Shown here in pieces: positions 1-10,844 of a stretch of 64,000 nucleotides of DNA (its first letter is position 1; every line of letters starts with the position of its first letter). Source of the stretch: Pelomyxa schiedti (taxonomy: Eukaryota > Evosea > Pelobiontida > Pelomyxidae); contig JAHLWZ010000505.1 of assembly GCA_020536535.1 (NCBI GenBank), forward strand, positions 71,451 to 135,450, read 5' to 3'. The notes under the pieces were generated by a model that was given only the letters and a program-made list of their open reading frames with translations, made no database searches and was not told the origin of the DNA. Made by a program: the position numbers and the translations under genes.

Positions 1-887
1 TGTGCTGCTGATTTGGTCTTGTATTTGACGGGCTACAAATGTCATCAGCCGGCCCATGCGGTTGCGCTGCTCAAAGTGAGTATCAGTAATGGTCATATCC
101 ATGTTGGGCCAGTCAAACATGTCATATGTGAAGGTAATGTATCTGCGGTGTTTCAGAGTTGGTAAGTATATTTCTTTTCATGATAAAGAAATGCTAACCG
201 GTGGTATGGGAACATCATGGCCTCCTTTGATTCAATGCTGCCTTCACAAGCGTTGTATACATAATTTCCTTGAATGGCTAGGCCGGCGCTTCCACCACCA
301 ACGCCTCCACCACGGTTCACAAGGGCTATGACATTGTTCAATACAGTTCCGCCTATCCAGTTCACGTAGTTGCATTGGTCTCCGCCTGCGAAGTACACAG
401 TCTCCGCCTCTAACACCACGCTTGTAGCTTCCACAGAGTTTTTATCAGAAGCTGAAGTCATTGTGACAGTGGTGCAAGAGTTTATATATTGAGCGGTGTC
501 CGCGTTTGCCATCAGAGTGTCACACTCTGGCGTTGGATCCGTTGGCGTCATTGTTGCTGCCAGAATTACAATATCCACGGCATTGCCTCCTGCAACCTAT
601 GTAAAGAATTGGGGAGTGTCGTTAGTTTTCAGCATAGCTATGTTCCAATAAAAATACAAGGAGGCATTAAAACAAGGGAAACTTAGAAAACAATTCATGC
701 ATGGAACACACACCTGAATAATGTGCTGACGGTAAACGTCGGGATCAGGGGATCCGTCACCCATAAGGAAGAGCGAGGGACCCACCAATGTTGGGGCTAC
801 GTCGGACGTGTTGCCCAGCCTGTTCACAGTGACCACTCCAGCGCATCCCCCTACGAGGACGATAATGAAAGCAACAACAGACACCAT
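1..887 (-). CDS. Peptidase S51 (cyanophycinase-like), secreted, 3' part cut off by window edge
   Basis: Serine peptidase of family S51, the family of cyanophycinase and dipeptidase E, which cleave acidic dipeptides or peptides; substrate here is unknown. The ATG at 887 opens a hydrophobic stretch (VVAFIIVLVGGCAGVVTV) that looks like a signal peptide or anchor. Three exons can be read: 887–714, 596–199 and 142 to the edge. Exon 2 carries the diagnostic block AGGDQCNYVNWIGGT followed by GGGVGGGSAGLAIQGNY, where the Ser in GGSAGL is the family nucleophile. Exon 3 carries TDTHFEQRNRMGRL, matching the conserved Asp-x-His-Phe...Arg segment downstream of it. The 3' end lies outside the window. It is divergent from the ZIP gene, about 570 bp apart. 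Family assignment is firm; secretion is inferred. Confidence 0.85.
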
Positions 888-1461
888 GATTCTAACCTAC
901 TCTCGGGAGTTTTCTTCGCTGATAACAGACAAAGCTTCTTTCGCGGATCCCTCAAAAATCCACTGGACGAACCTTTTCTTTTTTGGAAAATACTGGTTAG
1001 GTGGTGTGTAGAACACGCACTGGGTTTGCCAGTCATTTCATTACTGAAGGATCATCGAAAGCAGAACCAATTGAAACCTTCACTGATTCTCAGCCTGATC
1101 CTTTCCCTCTGGGACTGCACACCTGCAAGAACATATTGCGAGCACCGCAGGCCATGATGTTCTCCAGATGGAACTGCTGTGGCTATGGCTTCAGTGTTCT
1201 GGTTCTGTCCATCACTTTGGTTTTTCCTTTTAAGCAACCGTGAAAGAGTACCGAAAACAAGCGGCGATGCCATTGATGTAACGCACGATCCGTTCGTGCA
1301 GTTTTACGTGAACCATCAAGACGAGTCGAGTAACACCCGCACAAAGAGAGTCGGAGTTGTAGCGTTGAGACTCTCCCCATCGCTGCCAGCACTTATAACC
1401 AGGCCTCAGTCCCTCGAACAAAAAAAACAAACAAAGAAGAAACAAACATTGGGATAAGTGA
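888..1461. promoter_or_regulatory. Divergent intergenic region between the S51 peptidase and ZIP genes
   Basis: 574 bp between two divergent start codons (887 on −, 1462 on +), so it must hold both promoters. No convincing coding exon, RNA gene or repeat was seen. Short open frames here lack domain similarity. An A-rich stretch (about 1418–1445) immediately precedes the ZIP start codon. Confidence 0.4.
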
Positions 1462-2777
1462 ATGGCTGATGACTCTGGGAGCACACTTGTGGAAGCCAAG
1501 GCACTATGCGGGATTGTACTTACAGCCGAGACCGTCTGCGGTTCCTTTGTGCCCGTTCTGCTCCGCAAGATAGCGTCCCGCGCTCCCAACAAGGCTGCGG
1601 TGGAGCGGCGGGTGCATCGCGCGATGTCGGTGTGCGCTGCGGCGGCCGCGGGGGTGTTCCTGGGCGTGGGGCTGTGCCACATGCAGCCGGACGCTGTGAG
1701 CACTCTGGAGGGATGCCTGGGGGAGTTGCACGGTTTCCCTTTGCCGTACTTTCTGGTTCTGCTTGGTTTCTGTCTGCTGGCTTTTCTTGATAAGGTTCGT
1801 ACCCGTTAAAACTCACTGTTATTGTTGTTGATTCCTCGCTTCCTTGCCGAGTGGTAAGTAAACGTAATTTATCAGGTGTTTACACCTCCTCATGAGCACC
1901 GCTTGTCATCCAATGAACCCTCTTCAGCCTCTTTCACGAATGACGAAGACCCAAGCGATGCAACACAACCAAGTAAAGGACAAATAGCATGGAAGCAGCG
2001 ATACGCAAAAGCCATAGTATTGACACTGGGAATGGCCATTCACGCCTTTGTTACTGGTCTTGCATTGGGGATGTCCGAGTCCATGGATGATTTGATGGGA
2101 ATTGCATTGGCTTGTTTCTGTCACGAGTGGGTTCATGCTCCTGCTCTCGTAGTGCTCTATGACTCTTCGTCAATTTCGAAGAAATCCCAGGTCCTCTTTT
2201 TTTTCCCCCCATTCTCTCCTAACTTCCTTCATAGATAATCTTTCTTTGCTTTTACTTCACCATCACACCCAGCAGTATCATCACTGGTACAGTTCTTTAC
2301 ACAGAGCTCGAGGGAAGCCGAGCAGGATACATCACAACGGGGGTGCTATCTGCCATCGCCGCCGGCACCTTCTTGTACATTGGAGCATGTGAGCTGATGC
2401 ATGAAGCATTTGAATTGGACCAAAAAGCGCACTCAGAACAACCCAAATTGGATTCTGTGGAGAACCACCAGGTGCATCACAATGCAATTGATAATGATGG
2501 TGAGCATGAGGATGAAGACGAGAAGCACGAGGAAACGGACAGTCCCATAATTACAGGCAAGGAAAAGAATGAGCCGCACGGCAAGAGGCAACCTCTGTTG
2601 GGCCACCACCACGACGGCGAAGTTGTTATCGACATTCACAGTCACCAACAGGACGAGCATGACTGGCTGCACGGAATTTGGTCCAGAGCCATCAATTATG
2701 GGATCATGCTGTTCTTTGCAGTCGGGATTGCATCCGTGGCTGCAATCGAGGGTGAACTCCCAGCTGTTGTGTGTTAG
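1462..2777 (+). CDS. ZIP-family (SLC39) metal transporter
   Basis: Membrane transporter of the ZIP family, which brings zinc or other divalent metals into the cytosol. Three exons: 1462–1794, 1876–2190 and 2235–2777, with 80- and 44-nt GT–AG introns in phase. Membrane segments are visible early (GVFLGVGLCHM), in the TM4/TM5 core (LGMAIHAFVTGLALGMS, then CHEWVHAPALVVLY), around SAIAAGTFLYIG, and at the C terminus (YGIMLFFAVGIASVAAIEG). A His/Asp/Glu-rich loop (about 2450–2660, with HHHDGE and HSHQQDEHDW) precedes the last segment, a usual feature of ZIPs. Odd: the TM4 signature normally reads H-x-x-x-E-G, but here it is HAFVTG, so a metal-ligand Glu is Thr; TM5 also varies (HEWVHA). Metal specificity may therefore differ. 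Family assignment is strong. Confidence 0.9.
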
Positions 2778-2935
2778 GAAAGAGAAGTAGCTTTTTTTAA
2801 TAGGGGCGAACGTAAGGCAATTAAGAAAACAACCCCAAAGTTACATTTTTAAAATGCAATGAAGTGTGGTGAGAGATGGATCTGGCCAAGCCCAACTATT
2901 TTCTCTGTCGTGAAAAACAAGCCTTTGCAATCAAA

Positions 2936-3375
2936 AGAAAAAGACCAAACAAAATAGAAGAGTTCCCATCTAGGAGACACAGGAGGGATGGGGGTAAGTC
3001 GAGAGCAGAGGCCTGAGAGGACTGGCTATTCTCTGTCCATGAGGGGCTGAGCCCCTTCGTGAATGGATCTGCCCACAGCCCAACCACCGCGAGGGGCGCA
3101 ACCCTGTTTCCACTCCAGGAGTTTGTGTGGGGGTTTTCTGCAACCGATTCATCCGAACCCCGCTGCAGTCGCGGCTTGGTTTCCCCGCTTTTGTATTTTC
3201 TTCTTCTTTTCCTGCATTTTCCTTTTTGATGCTTCTTTGAAAGTGCCTCTGGGGGGGAGTATTTTTGTTTTAAAATTTGGGAACATTTTCTGGGCACCTT
3301 AAAACTCCCGTAAGTTAACACAAATTGCCCCTAATAAACCCATCGGCGGCCCGGTGAACCGAATAATGGGACGAG
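2936..3375 (+). repeat. Dispersed ~0.4-kb element, copy A
   Basis: One of three clear copies of an unnamed element (others at 4822–5258 + and 58157–58560 −) and a fourth divergent, interrupted copy at 39755–40618. A core of about 175 bp (3008–3183 here) is nearly identical between copies and contains a small hairpin (AGGGGC-TGA-GCCCCT). It is followed by a diverged T-rich stretch and a conserved tail with CTAATAAACCCAT and GAATAATGGGAC. No terminal inverted repeats or transposase were seen. The copy lies just downstream of the ZIP stop codon and just upstream of the GH3 pseudogene. Open frames run through the core on both strands but match nothing I recognise. Confidence 0.85.
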
Positions 3376-3419
3376 GGCGTACAAGGGGGGAAACGAAGCG
3401 CAGGGTAGATTCGGCTAGC

Positions 3420-4050
3420 TCCACCGTATCGTCACGACCAACAGCGGACGTGGTGGGGAACACCGTGCACTGGGTTGACGTAAGCATGTGCATCGACCAA
3501 GCCTGATAATGTCACAGCATTGTGGGACCAGGGGAACGGAGGTTGTTGGTTGGAGACAGCTCGTATGTGTGTGTTTGTTGGTGTTTGTTTGTTTGTTGTG
3601 TGCTTCCATCCCCTTTTTTTTTCCCCTAATACACCTTCACTTCTGAAGTTGGGAAAACCTATTGGAGAGGAGGCAACCAGCATTGGCGTTAACATGTTGC
3701 TGGGTCCCTGTGTCAACATTGTGAGGTGCCAAATTTGGTGTTCATTTTTCGTGAGTCTAAGTAAAAATAAGGCACCCACTTGGAGGGAGGACTTTCGAGT
3801 CATTCTCTGAAGATCCCTTTTTAGCATCAAGGTATGACAATGGTCCTCTTTGGAATCAATTCAACAGTTCAGAACGTGTGTCTTTTATTTCCAGTTTGAC
3901 ACAGGAGGCCACTCCCTCCAACGGAATACAAACATTTCGCTTGCAATAACCAGGAAGAGTTACGCAAGCAGGCCAATGTCATCGTGGCAGAGAGAGCTCT
4001 GCGGGAGATATACCTTCCTGCTTTTGAGACAGTGGTATGGGAGGGAGGAC
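3420..4050 (+). pseudogene. Broken duplicate of the 5' part of the GH3 beta-glucosidase gene
   Basis: About 3420–3600 resembles exon 1 of the GH3 gene (58.0–57.85 kb, −). About 3645–4045 is nearly identical to 57545–57150 (−), including its introns (the exon encoding SIGEEATSIGVNMLLGPCV, its intron, and the exon encoding KQANVIV). Relative to the intact gene the copy is inverted, lacks the exon carrying MSDGPHGV, and has a small segment flipped in place (3896–3935). The reading frame cannot be maintained and the catalytic region is absent. Because introns are kept, it arose by DNA duplication, not retrocopying. Together with element copy A it is a degenerate inverted copy of about 57.1–58.56 kb. 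Confidence 0.85.
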
Positions 4051-4821
4051 ATCTACCCAAGAAAACTAGCGCAGGTCAGTTGTCAAGTCTCTCTGCTCGT
4101 TCGCCGCACGGAAAAAAACGGTGAGCGAAACACACCGTTTCTAATCGGTTTTAGAAACGTCTGAACCGCACTTTACGTCTTCAAGCCGCAATTTCGGAGG
4201 GATTGTCAAAAGCTGACCCCGAGGCACACTACGAAGGCAGCACCGACACGGAAGTGTTCTGCCTCAAACTCAAATCCACCGGTTCGAACCGGTCTACCAC
4301 ACCACTCACGCGGGATAATTCCCCGCTACTTCACAACAAGGTATTCCCCTTCCCAAGTGTCTCTCACCGCCATTCGACGGCCGTAACTTCTCCATCACAA
4401 TGCACTTCAAACTTAGGCCAGATATCTACCCCAACACGAGATTTGATACAGCTGCTTTCCTCACAACTGAACGCAAACGCCTCAAACTTCACGAATTCTG
4501 GAAGAACTTGTTGCCTCCCAGGGACTCTCCTGGAGCTCCCTGGACCCAAGGACAACTTCTCCAATTGGTGAAGCCAACAAAGAATACAACGCAAGAAAAA
4601 GGAGTCTCACACCAGATGCACCTTCAAACTACAGGAGAAGTTTTCAAAGCTTTCCATTTCGCCTGCACTCTCAGAGATAGAGACCTAAGAACCAGCCGCG
4701 CTGGTCGTCTTGGCACCGATTTCCATGTCCTTGTGCCTGGAAGGGAGAGTGGATTTTTTTTTGTCCCTGGACAAGATTTTTGTTTTTTGTACCAAAACTC
4801 CTTAGTGGAGTCCCAAAAACA
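4051..4821. other. Unassigned stretch between GH3 pseudogene and element copy B
   Basis: No gene recognised. An open stretch from about 4146 to 4341 on + ends at a possible donor (CAACAAG before GTATTC) and encodes a peptide including DPEAHYEGSTDTEVFCLKLK; it could be an exon of an unknown or dead gene. A second open frame (4400–4825) is of unknown meaning. A perfect 16-bp palindrome, ACCGGTTCGAACCGGT, lies at 4278–4293. Confidence 0.3.
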
Positions 4822-5258
4822 ATAAAGACCAAACAAAAAAACTGGAGTTCCCATCTCTGGAATACACAGGACCCGGGGGGTAAGTCACCGTCAGAGGCCT
4901 GAGAGGACTGGCTATTCTCTGTCCATGAGGGGCTGAGCCCCTTCGTGAATGGATCTGCCCACAGCCCAACCACCGCGAGGGGCGCAACCCGATTTCCACT
5001 CCAGAAGTTTGTGTGGGGGTTTTCTGCAACCAGTTCATCCGAACCCCGCTGCAGTCGCGGCTTGGTTTCCCTTTCGGTCACTTTTCTTCTTTTCCTGTGT
5101 TTTCCTTTTTTATTTCGTCTTCTTTGAAGGTGCTTTGGGGGGGAGTTTCATTCAATTTGTTGATTTGTTGGGAACTTGAACACCTTCAACTCCCGGAAGG
5201 CATCCTCTGCAGTGCCTAATAAACCCATCCCCGGTCCGGTAAACCGAATAATGGGACA
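4822..5258 (+). repeat. Dispersed ~0.4-kb element, copy B (upstream of TPR gene)
   Basis: Second copy in the same orientation as copy A. The shared 5' flank (AAAGACCAAACAAA...GAGTTCCCATCT) shows that copies A and B extend a little further left than copy C. The core (4893–5075) differs from copy A at only a few positions; the tail carries CCTAATAAACCCAT and CGAATAATGGGAC. It ends about 210 bp before the TPR start codon, so it sits in that gene's promoter or 5' leader, as copy C does for the GH3 gene. Confidence 0.85.
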
Positions 5259-5467
5259 AACACCAAGTTCAGGATGAGGCCTCATCCTGGGTAGGTCTGT
5301 TGGGTCTCCCTCTTACGTACTCGACTGGGTCTGCGCAATCGTGTATAGGGACCTTGCAAAGATGGAGGTATCACGCGTACTCTTCTCATTCGCCCTTCGG
5401 AATGTCAAAGGACAGGAAAACAAAACAAACTCCGGCGAGGTTGTTTGCTTGGGTGTGAGAGGGGGCA

Positions 5468-6532
5468 ATGGATTCCTCATCGCTGTTAAACATGCTTGGT
5501 GGGTCGGCCACAGGGATGGGCGGCCTGTCTCACGACAAGAAGATGGCCAAGGCTGATGCCTTCAAGGACGCCGGAAACGAGGCATTCAGGGCCGGCAGGA
5601 CCAAGGATGCCTTAGTTGCCTACAACAAGGTAGTGTCATTATGGGACTCGCTTTTGGTTCCTTTTTTGTTTGTTTCTTTTTTTTTTTTTTTTGTTTAGAA
5701 TCACGTATCCCTTGTGTCCGTTTTTTTTTTTTTGTCCCTTTCTCATTGTTTTAGGCACTTATGTATCTGCACGAAACAACTGGAGATACCAAAGAAATCA
5801 AGGAGGAATTGAAAAGAAGGAATGTCACCGTGGAGTCTAACCTTGCTGGTATTTGTGTTCACTTTTTTTAAGCGTCATTTGCTAAACGTGATTGCAGCAT
5901 GTCACTCGAGACTTGGAAACCCTGATAAAGTAATACTGCACTGTGATAAGGTTCTTGTCTACAACCACTATCCAATAACTGACTCGAGCCTTCAAAGCTT
6001 CTGAAACTTGATCCCAAGAATGTCAAGGGACTCTGGCGTAGAGCAACTGTCTATATGTCCCGCGGCAGTTGGGGCTCTGCTACGGAAGATTTGGAAGTTG
6101 CTATATCAGTATGTTGAACGAAAGCGTGCACTCCCAAAAAGTAATCAAACACTTTCCATCCAGGTTGATCCAAACAATGCAGATGTCAAGCGAGACTATG
6201 CCAAAGCCAAGGCGCACTCTGACGAGACTGAAAGACTGCGCAGGAAAGGTATGGCAGGGATGTTCTCTCGCATGTCAGCAGAAGATTCCACTCCACCTCC
6301 CACATCCACCACAACCTCAACTTCCACTTCCACTTCCACCTCCACCTCAACTTCAGCTTCAGCTTCCGATTCCGATTCCGCTTCCGCTTCCACATCCGCA
6401 TCCACCTCTGCCTCTACTTCTACTTCGACCTCCACTTCTACTTCTAATTCTGCTTCCGCCTCAACACCAGAACCCACACAGGACACTACAACCACAACAA
6501 ACCCCGCAGAGCAGCCCTCACATGACTCATAG
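5468..6532 (+). CDS. TPR protein resembling the C-terminal half of FKBP co-chaperones
   Basis: Five exons fit well: 5468–5629, 5755–5848, about 5899–5950, 5989–6107 and 6163–6532. The product, about 265 residues, has tetratricopeptide motifs: KDAGNEAFRAGRTKDALVAY, then LGNPDKVILHCDKVL, then KLLKLDPKNVKGLWRRATVY. These are followed by a basic helix (KRDYAKAKAHSDETERLRRK) and MAGMFSRM, the order seen after the prolyl isomerase domain in FKBP4/5 and AIP-like co-chaperones. No isomerase domain is present. Such TPRs usually bind the C terminus of Hsp70/Hsp90; that role is inferred. The last ~75 residues are an (ST)n/(SD)n/(SA)n low-complexity tail, probably disordered. Two introns contain long T runs. 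Element copy B lies upstream. Confidence 0.8.
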
Positions 6533-6846
6533 GTCACATTTCGCGACTCTTGCGAACGTTTCCTTTTCTGTGTGGATGGAGTGCGGGGAAGATCTGGTGT
6601 TTGGAAGTTGCAACTTTTTCACACATCTATTACGGGAAACAGAGATTTTTTTTAAATTAAAAATTGAAATCAGACCATTGATGTGGTTCGTTCTCTTCAT
6701 TTAAAACCACAAACGAACCGAAGTTATTTCCCTCCATTTTCCAACAACACACAGGTCCAACACACAAAAAAATAAGGGAGAACAAAAAAAACAAACAAAC
6801 CCACAAGCTGTAACGAACACATTGAGACCACCACAACAACTACGAG

Positions 6847-9800
6847 ATGAGCAGCAGTAGCAAAGAGGAAGTTCCACCGATTATGGGAATGCCGTCGTTC
6901 CCCGCGCCCCTCCCTCCGTCCTACGCGGCCCCTTTGCCCCCTGGGTCGCCGGCACCATCCCCGCCGGATTCATCCAACATTCCCCCTCCTCCCAGGTTCC
7001 AGTCCAGGTCACTTTCGCCCCCACCCGCACTTCCTGGTCCCGCTTCATCTTCATCCTCATCCTCATCATCATCAGAGGTGCCTCAGATATCGGCACTGGT
7101 TCCTCCTCCAATGGTAGTACCCCCCACGATACCGATTCCGATGCCGCTTCACCAGGGATATACTGCGGCCTCTGTATCTGTGATTAGGGATGCTCGGTCA
7201 CTGAGCAGAAGTGATAAGCCCACCTTATCATCACAGAGGAGCATGAGTGTTCCTGGGGGACTCGTTCCTGGGGCTGCTCTTAAGACGGATGGAAGTCCAG
7301 TATCTACTAGTGCTGAGCCTTCTTATATTCCCCCACCGGCTCTCCCTCCACCTGCACAAACTGTTTTCACTTCTCTATCATCTTCAAGTTCTACAGCTGA
7401 ATCGGCAGGCCGGTTCCCGACTGCATACATGGACGATGTGGATAATGCTTTTATCAAACAAAAGCGCAGGTTATCGACTCCTGCGCAAGTGGCTTTGCTT
7501 CCTCGCTTCCTAAAACACTCAAACCCTGCAAAAATGGCTGCAGTAATGCAGGAAGTTGATGCCATTAGTGCCCTGGCAGAAGCAAACACTTACTCTCGCT
7601 CAAGAAGACCCCACGGGCAGTATTTCTTTTCTGCCTCCATGACCTCAGTTTTAAATCCAGAAATTCCAGATATCACCTCTCCACCAATTTCATCACTCTC
7701 TCCCTCCCCATCCCCATCCCCATCTCCCTCCCCATCTCCCTCTCAATCTCCATCTCCATCCCCAGTGTTGCCACCTTCCTCAAGCCCACTTTCTACCCCC
7801 TCGCCATCTGTTGGAAGAAAACGATCTGGTTCCTGTCCGTGGGTGCCACCACCCGACTCCTCCACCCCTTCTGCTCCCTCTATGGCACCTCCTGCCTCAG
7901 GTTGAATGCAGCCTTGTTTTTTTTCTGAATTTAACTTGCACATAATGAGACAGGGGTCACAAAAGAAGAGGTCCAGGAAATGAAATTTCAGCTATCGTTA
8001 ATAACGCGGCGGACTCAGTTCCATATCCTCGATGTACCCGATATCAAGTTCCCATCTAATAACATCGTTCTGTAAGTACTTGGCGGAATCATGAATATCC
8101 ACAATTGTTCACACTAAAATTAGGGGGGACGAACCAAAAACAGGTCTGAAGAGAGTGGAACAAGGAACTCTAAGTGCCCTTCTTGGTAGAATAATTGTCA
8201 AAAATCATTTTTAACCGTAAATTAGATGCATTGTGCTTTCCTTCATCCTTTGACTTGGAGCAGTATCACGCAACGTTTATTTTATCAATGCATTACATCA
8301 CAACTTCAAGTGTAATGTTAACCCACCTGTTTAGCAAGTACACAGCTTGTCCCGTTGTTCATTCCAATAATTTTTCTCTGCATTTAGATTTGACAACCCA
8401 CCGCCTGTACCCCCAGGCACAGTCTCACAAGAGGAATATGTCAGAATAATGCGCTCATGGTACATTGAAAATATTCATCAGTCAAATTTACACTCTGTAG
8501 TATTCTCAATGCATGCATGACATGGTCCTGCATGCCAAAGGAAATTATTAATAAAGATCCCCAAGCACTCACAGTACTTGCTGATTTTTTGACAAGACTT
8601 CCTCCAATGTATGAAGAATGGGGAGACTGCATCAAATACAATCTCAAATTGGAATTATTTTACGCCCTTGTATGCGCTCTCAATTTCAAATGTATCGCTT
8701 ACCCACCCTTCCCTTACAGAGTACAAGTGAGATTGTCTACAACAGATCCCCTGACTCAACACAAGTTCAAGTACTTTGAAATAAGTTTTCTTATCTCTTA
8801 TCTTGAAACCGTAGGCCGAGTCCTCAATGCACCGATTAATGCCTTTGCTCATACAAGTGACAATTCAAAAACTCCTCGAACCACGTTGCTGTGAGTGGGA
8901 GCTAGCACATTTTTGGATGTCACACGAAATGACATGTAAGAGATCAGTGGAAAGGACAAAGTATTTGCACTGTTTTCCTGGTATTAATATTGAGTTCCAA
9001 ACTGCATTTTCACCGATCCTCAGCTGTTGATGGGCAGCGTGCTGCTATGGAGAGATACTGTATCAGCCCTGACCATGTGTGTTCTCACATCCAACCTGTA
9101 AATTGGTGGATACATTTTATTAGGTTGCTGAACTTGCAACAGTTCTCATCACAAAAAATGTTATCAAACAATGCAAAAATGAGAAGCACTCTGTCTGGGC
9201 TCTTGGATCACAGTAAATTTACTTGTGCTCTTTTTTTCTTTTCTGATTGTGTGCTAGTTATTATTTCGTTGCCTTCCAGAAGGTACTCCTCATAGTTCTT
9301 TCTATGCTGACATGTTATTAGAAACCCAAGAAAGACTCTGATAAATCACCTTTTCCCAAGCCACTTCACAACCCAAAAGACTTGGGGGTATTTCACTTTT
9401 CGCTTTCGTATCCCTAATACCTTTTTGAAGGAAATTGAGTTCCTCGACTTGAATCCTGTGGAAGTAGCACGACAAGTTCACTTCTCCATACTTCCCACAT
9501 TTCTTATGTCATCTTTTAGTTGACTTTAATAGCTTCCTCGTTGTATAATAAAATTGGTGTATATGACTGGTTTAAACAGGTTTGAAACTCTACCTTCCAC
9601 CATAATTCATTACTTTCACAGACAGGAGTTAAAAACCAGACAACAAGCATGTCTAAATTTCAGCAGTTTTACGAGAGTGTAAGATCCTTCCAGAGTTAAT
9701 TGACTCGATAATTTCGAAAAGGTTTCTAAATGGATAATCATTGAAATTCTCAAGCACGCACATACCTCAAAGAGAACAGCAGTCCTTACACATTTTGTTC

Positions 9801-10531
9801 GTATAGCTGGTAATTTTTCTAGTTCCCTAGTCCACTTCCAAATGGCAAAATAGAATACTGTAAAGCCTGGAATAATTATGCCATGTGCTATTCAATTGTC
9901 AGTACACTCAATACCAACACTGACCTATCACACGACAGAATGTGGGAGGTATTCCTTCAATCGCCAATGTTCCCCTTTTCCCACAATACCAGGGTCTATC
10001 ACATCATGACGCCGAAACTTACAAGGAGCTTGTTTCATTCATAGACCCGTTCCATTACTTCAAAGAAGTTGCTCCCATATTCGATCATTTGAATGAACCA
10101 TGTGTACCAGACATAAGTACGCTCCCACAGTTACCCCAGAATCTAAGTTTTTTTTAGCCATGTGGATGAGCCAAATAACTCAGGCGGAAGAAATTCCGCT
10201 TTTCATCGAGGATGACAATCACAACAAAACAGACAAGATTAACTTTGTGAAACTGGCCTCCATTTTCAAAGTCCTTCAGAGGGTTCTCTCCCTCCAGTCA
10301 CATCGGTACTTGTTCAAGCCAGTTCCAAGGGTATACAGTTACCTAAGCACCCTTTTTGCTCACACAGCGGTATGCCCACCTTCAGACAAAAACCACAACA
10401 AACCAGAATTCTATCTATCTCTCTTACAATCAAAATTTCAGCCCACCCCAGCACCTGCAGCCGATCCAAGTCACTCAAAATTCCGCCTGAGAAGAGGCTC
10501 ACTGAGTCTTGCTCCCACTGGAGGAAACTAA
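6847..10531 (+). CDS. Ras guanine-nucleotide exchange factor (CDC25-type RasGEF)
   Basis: Many-exon gene whose last third encodes a RasGEF catalytic domain that loads GTP on Ras-family GTPases. Diagnostic segments in order: EIEFLDLNPVEVARQV (about 9431–9478), matching the start of CDC25 domains; KVSKWIIIEILKHAHTSKRT (about 9719); THFVRIA; KAWNNYAMCYSIVSTLN (about 9857); YKELVSFIDPFHYF (about 10020); and INFVKLASIFKVLQRVL (about 10240). The N-terminal exon (6847–7900) encodes a Pro/Ser-rich region of ~350 residues with (SP)n tracts and no recognised domain. Middle exons (about 7955–8930) may form the RasGEF N-terminal helical module but are too divergent to call. ATG 6847 opens the long first frame. 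Ends TAA at 10529–10531. Amoebozoans typically carry many RasGEFs, used in chemotaxis and macropinocytosis. Confidence 0.82.
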
Positions 10532-10844
10532 CATAAAGACCCACCTCATCACCCTCACAAATTACACTGAAATGCGGGACCCACAGTAGGGTTCTTGCTA
10601 TTTACTCAAGTTTGTAGTATTTGCCTGTTGACTACCTCTGGTATTATGAGAAACAAAAGCAGTTTTTAGGGGAAAAAGAAATTTTGTATCCTATGAAATT
10701 ATGGCTCTCTTTAGAGCTTGTAATAATGGCACAAACAACAGGGATAAAGGGGGGAAAAGCCATTGGCCTGATAGTAAACAGACTTGGTATGTGATGTAGA
10801 AATTGATGAAATGGAAGTTGCTTGTGAAGCGTGGAGTACTTTCA

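Noticed and set aside
2896-3321. Protein-coding gene in the dispersed element (minus strand, and a plus-strand frame)
   Set aside because: Frames stay open in several copies on both strands only because the DNA itself is conserved; no start codon shared by all copies and no known domain.
4240-4310. tRNA gene suggested by GGTTCGAACC
   Set aside because: The motif is part of a 16-bp palindrome and no acceptor, D or anticodon stem can be drawn around it.
6196-6537. Minus-strand open frame rich in Glu/Val opposite the TPR gene
   Set aside because: It is the complement of the Ser/Thr repeat tail of the TPR protein; simple-repeat DNA keeps several frames open.
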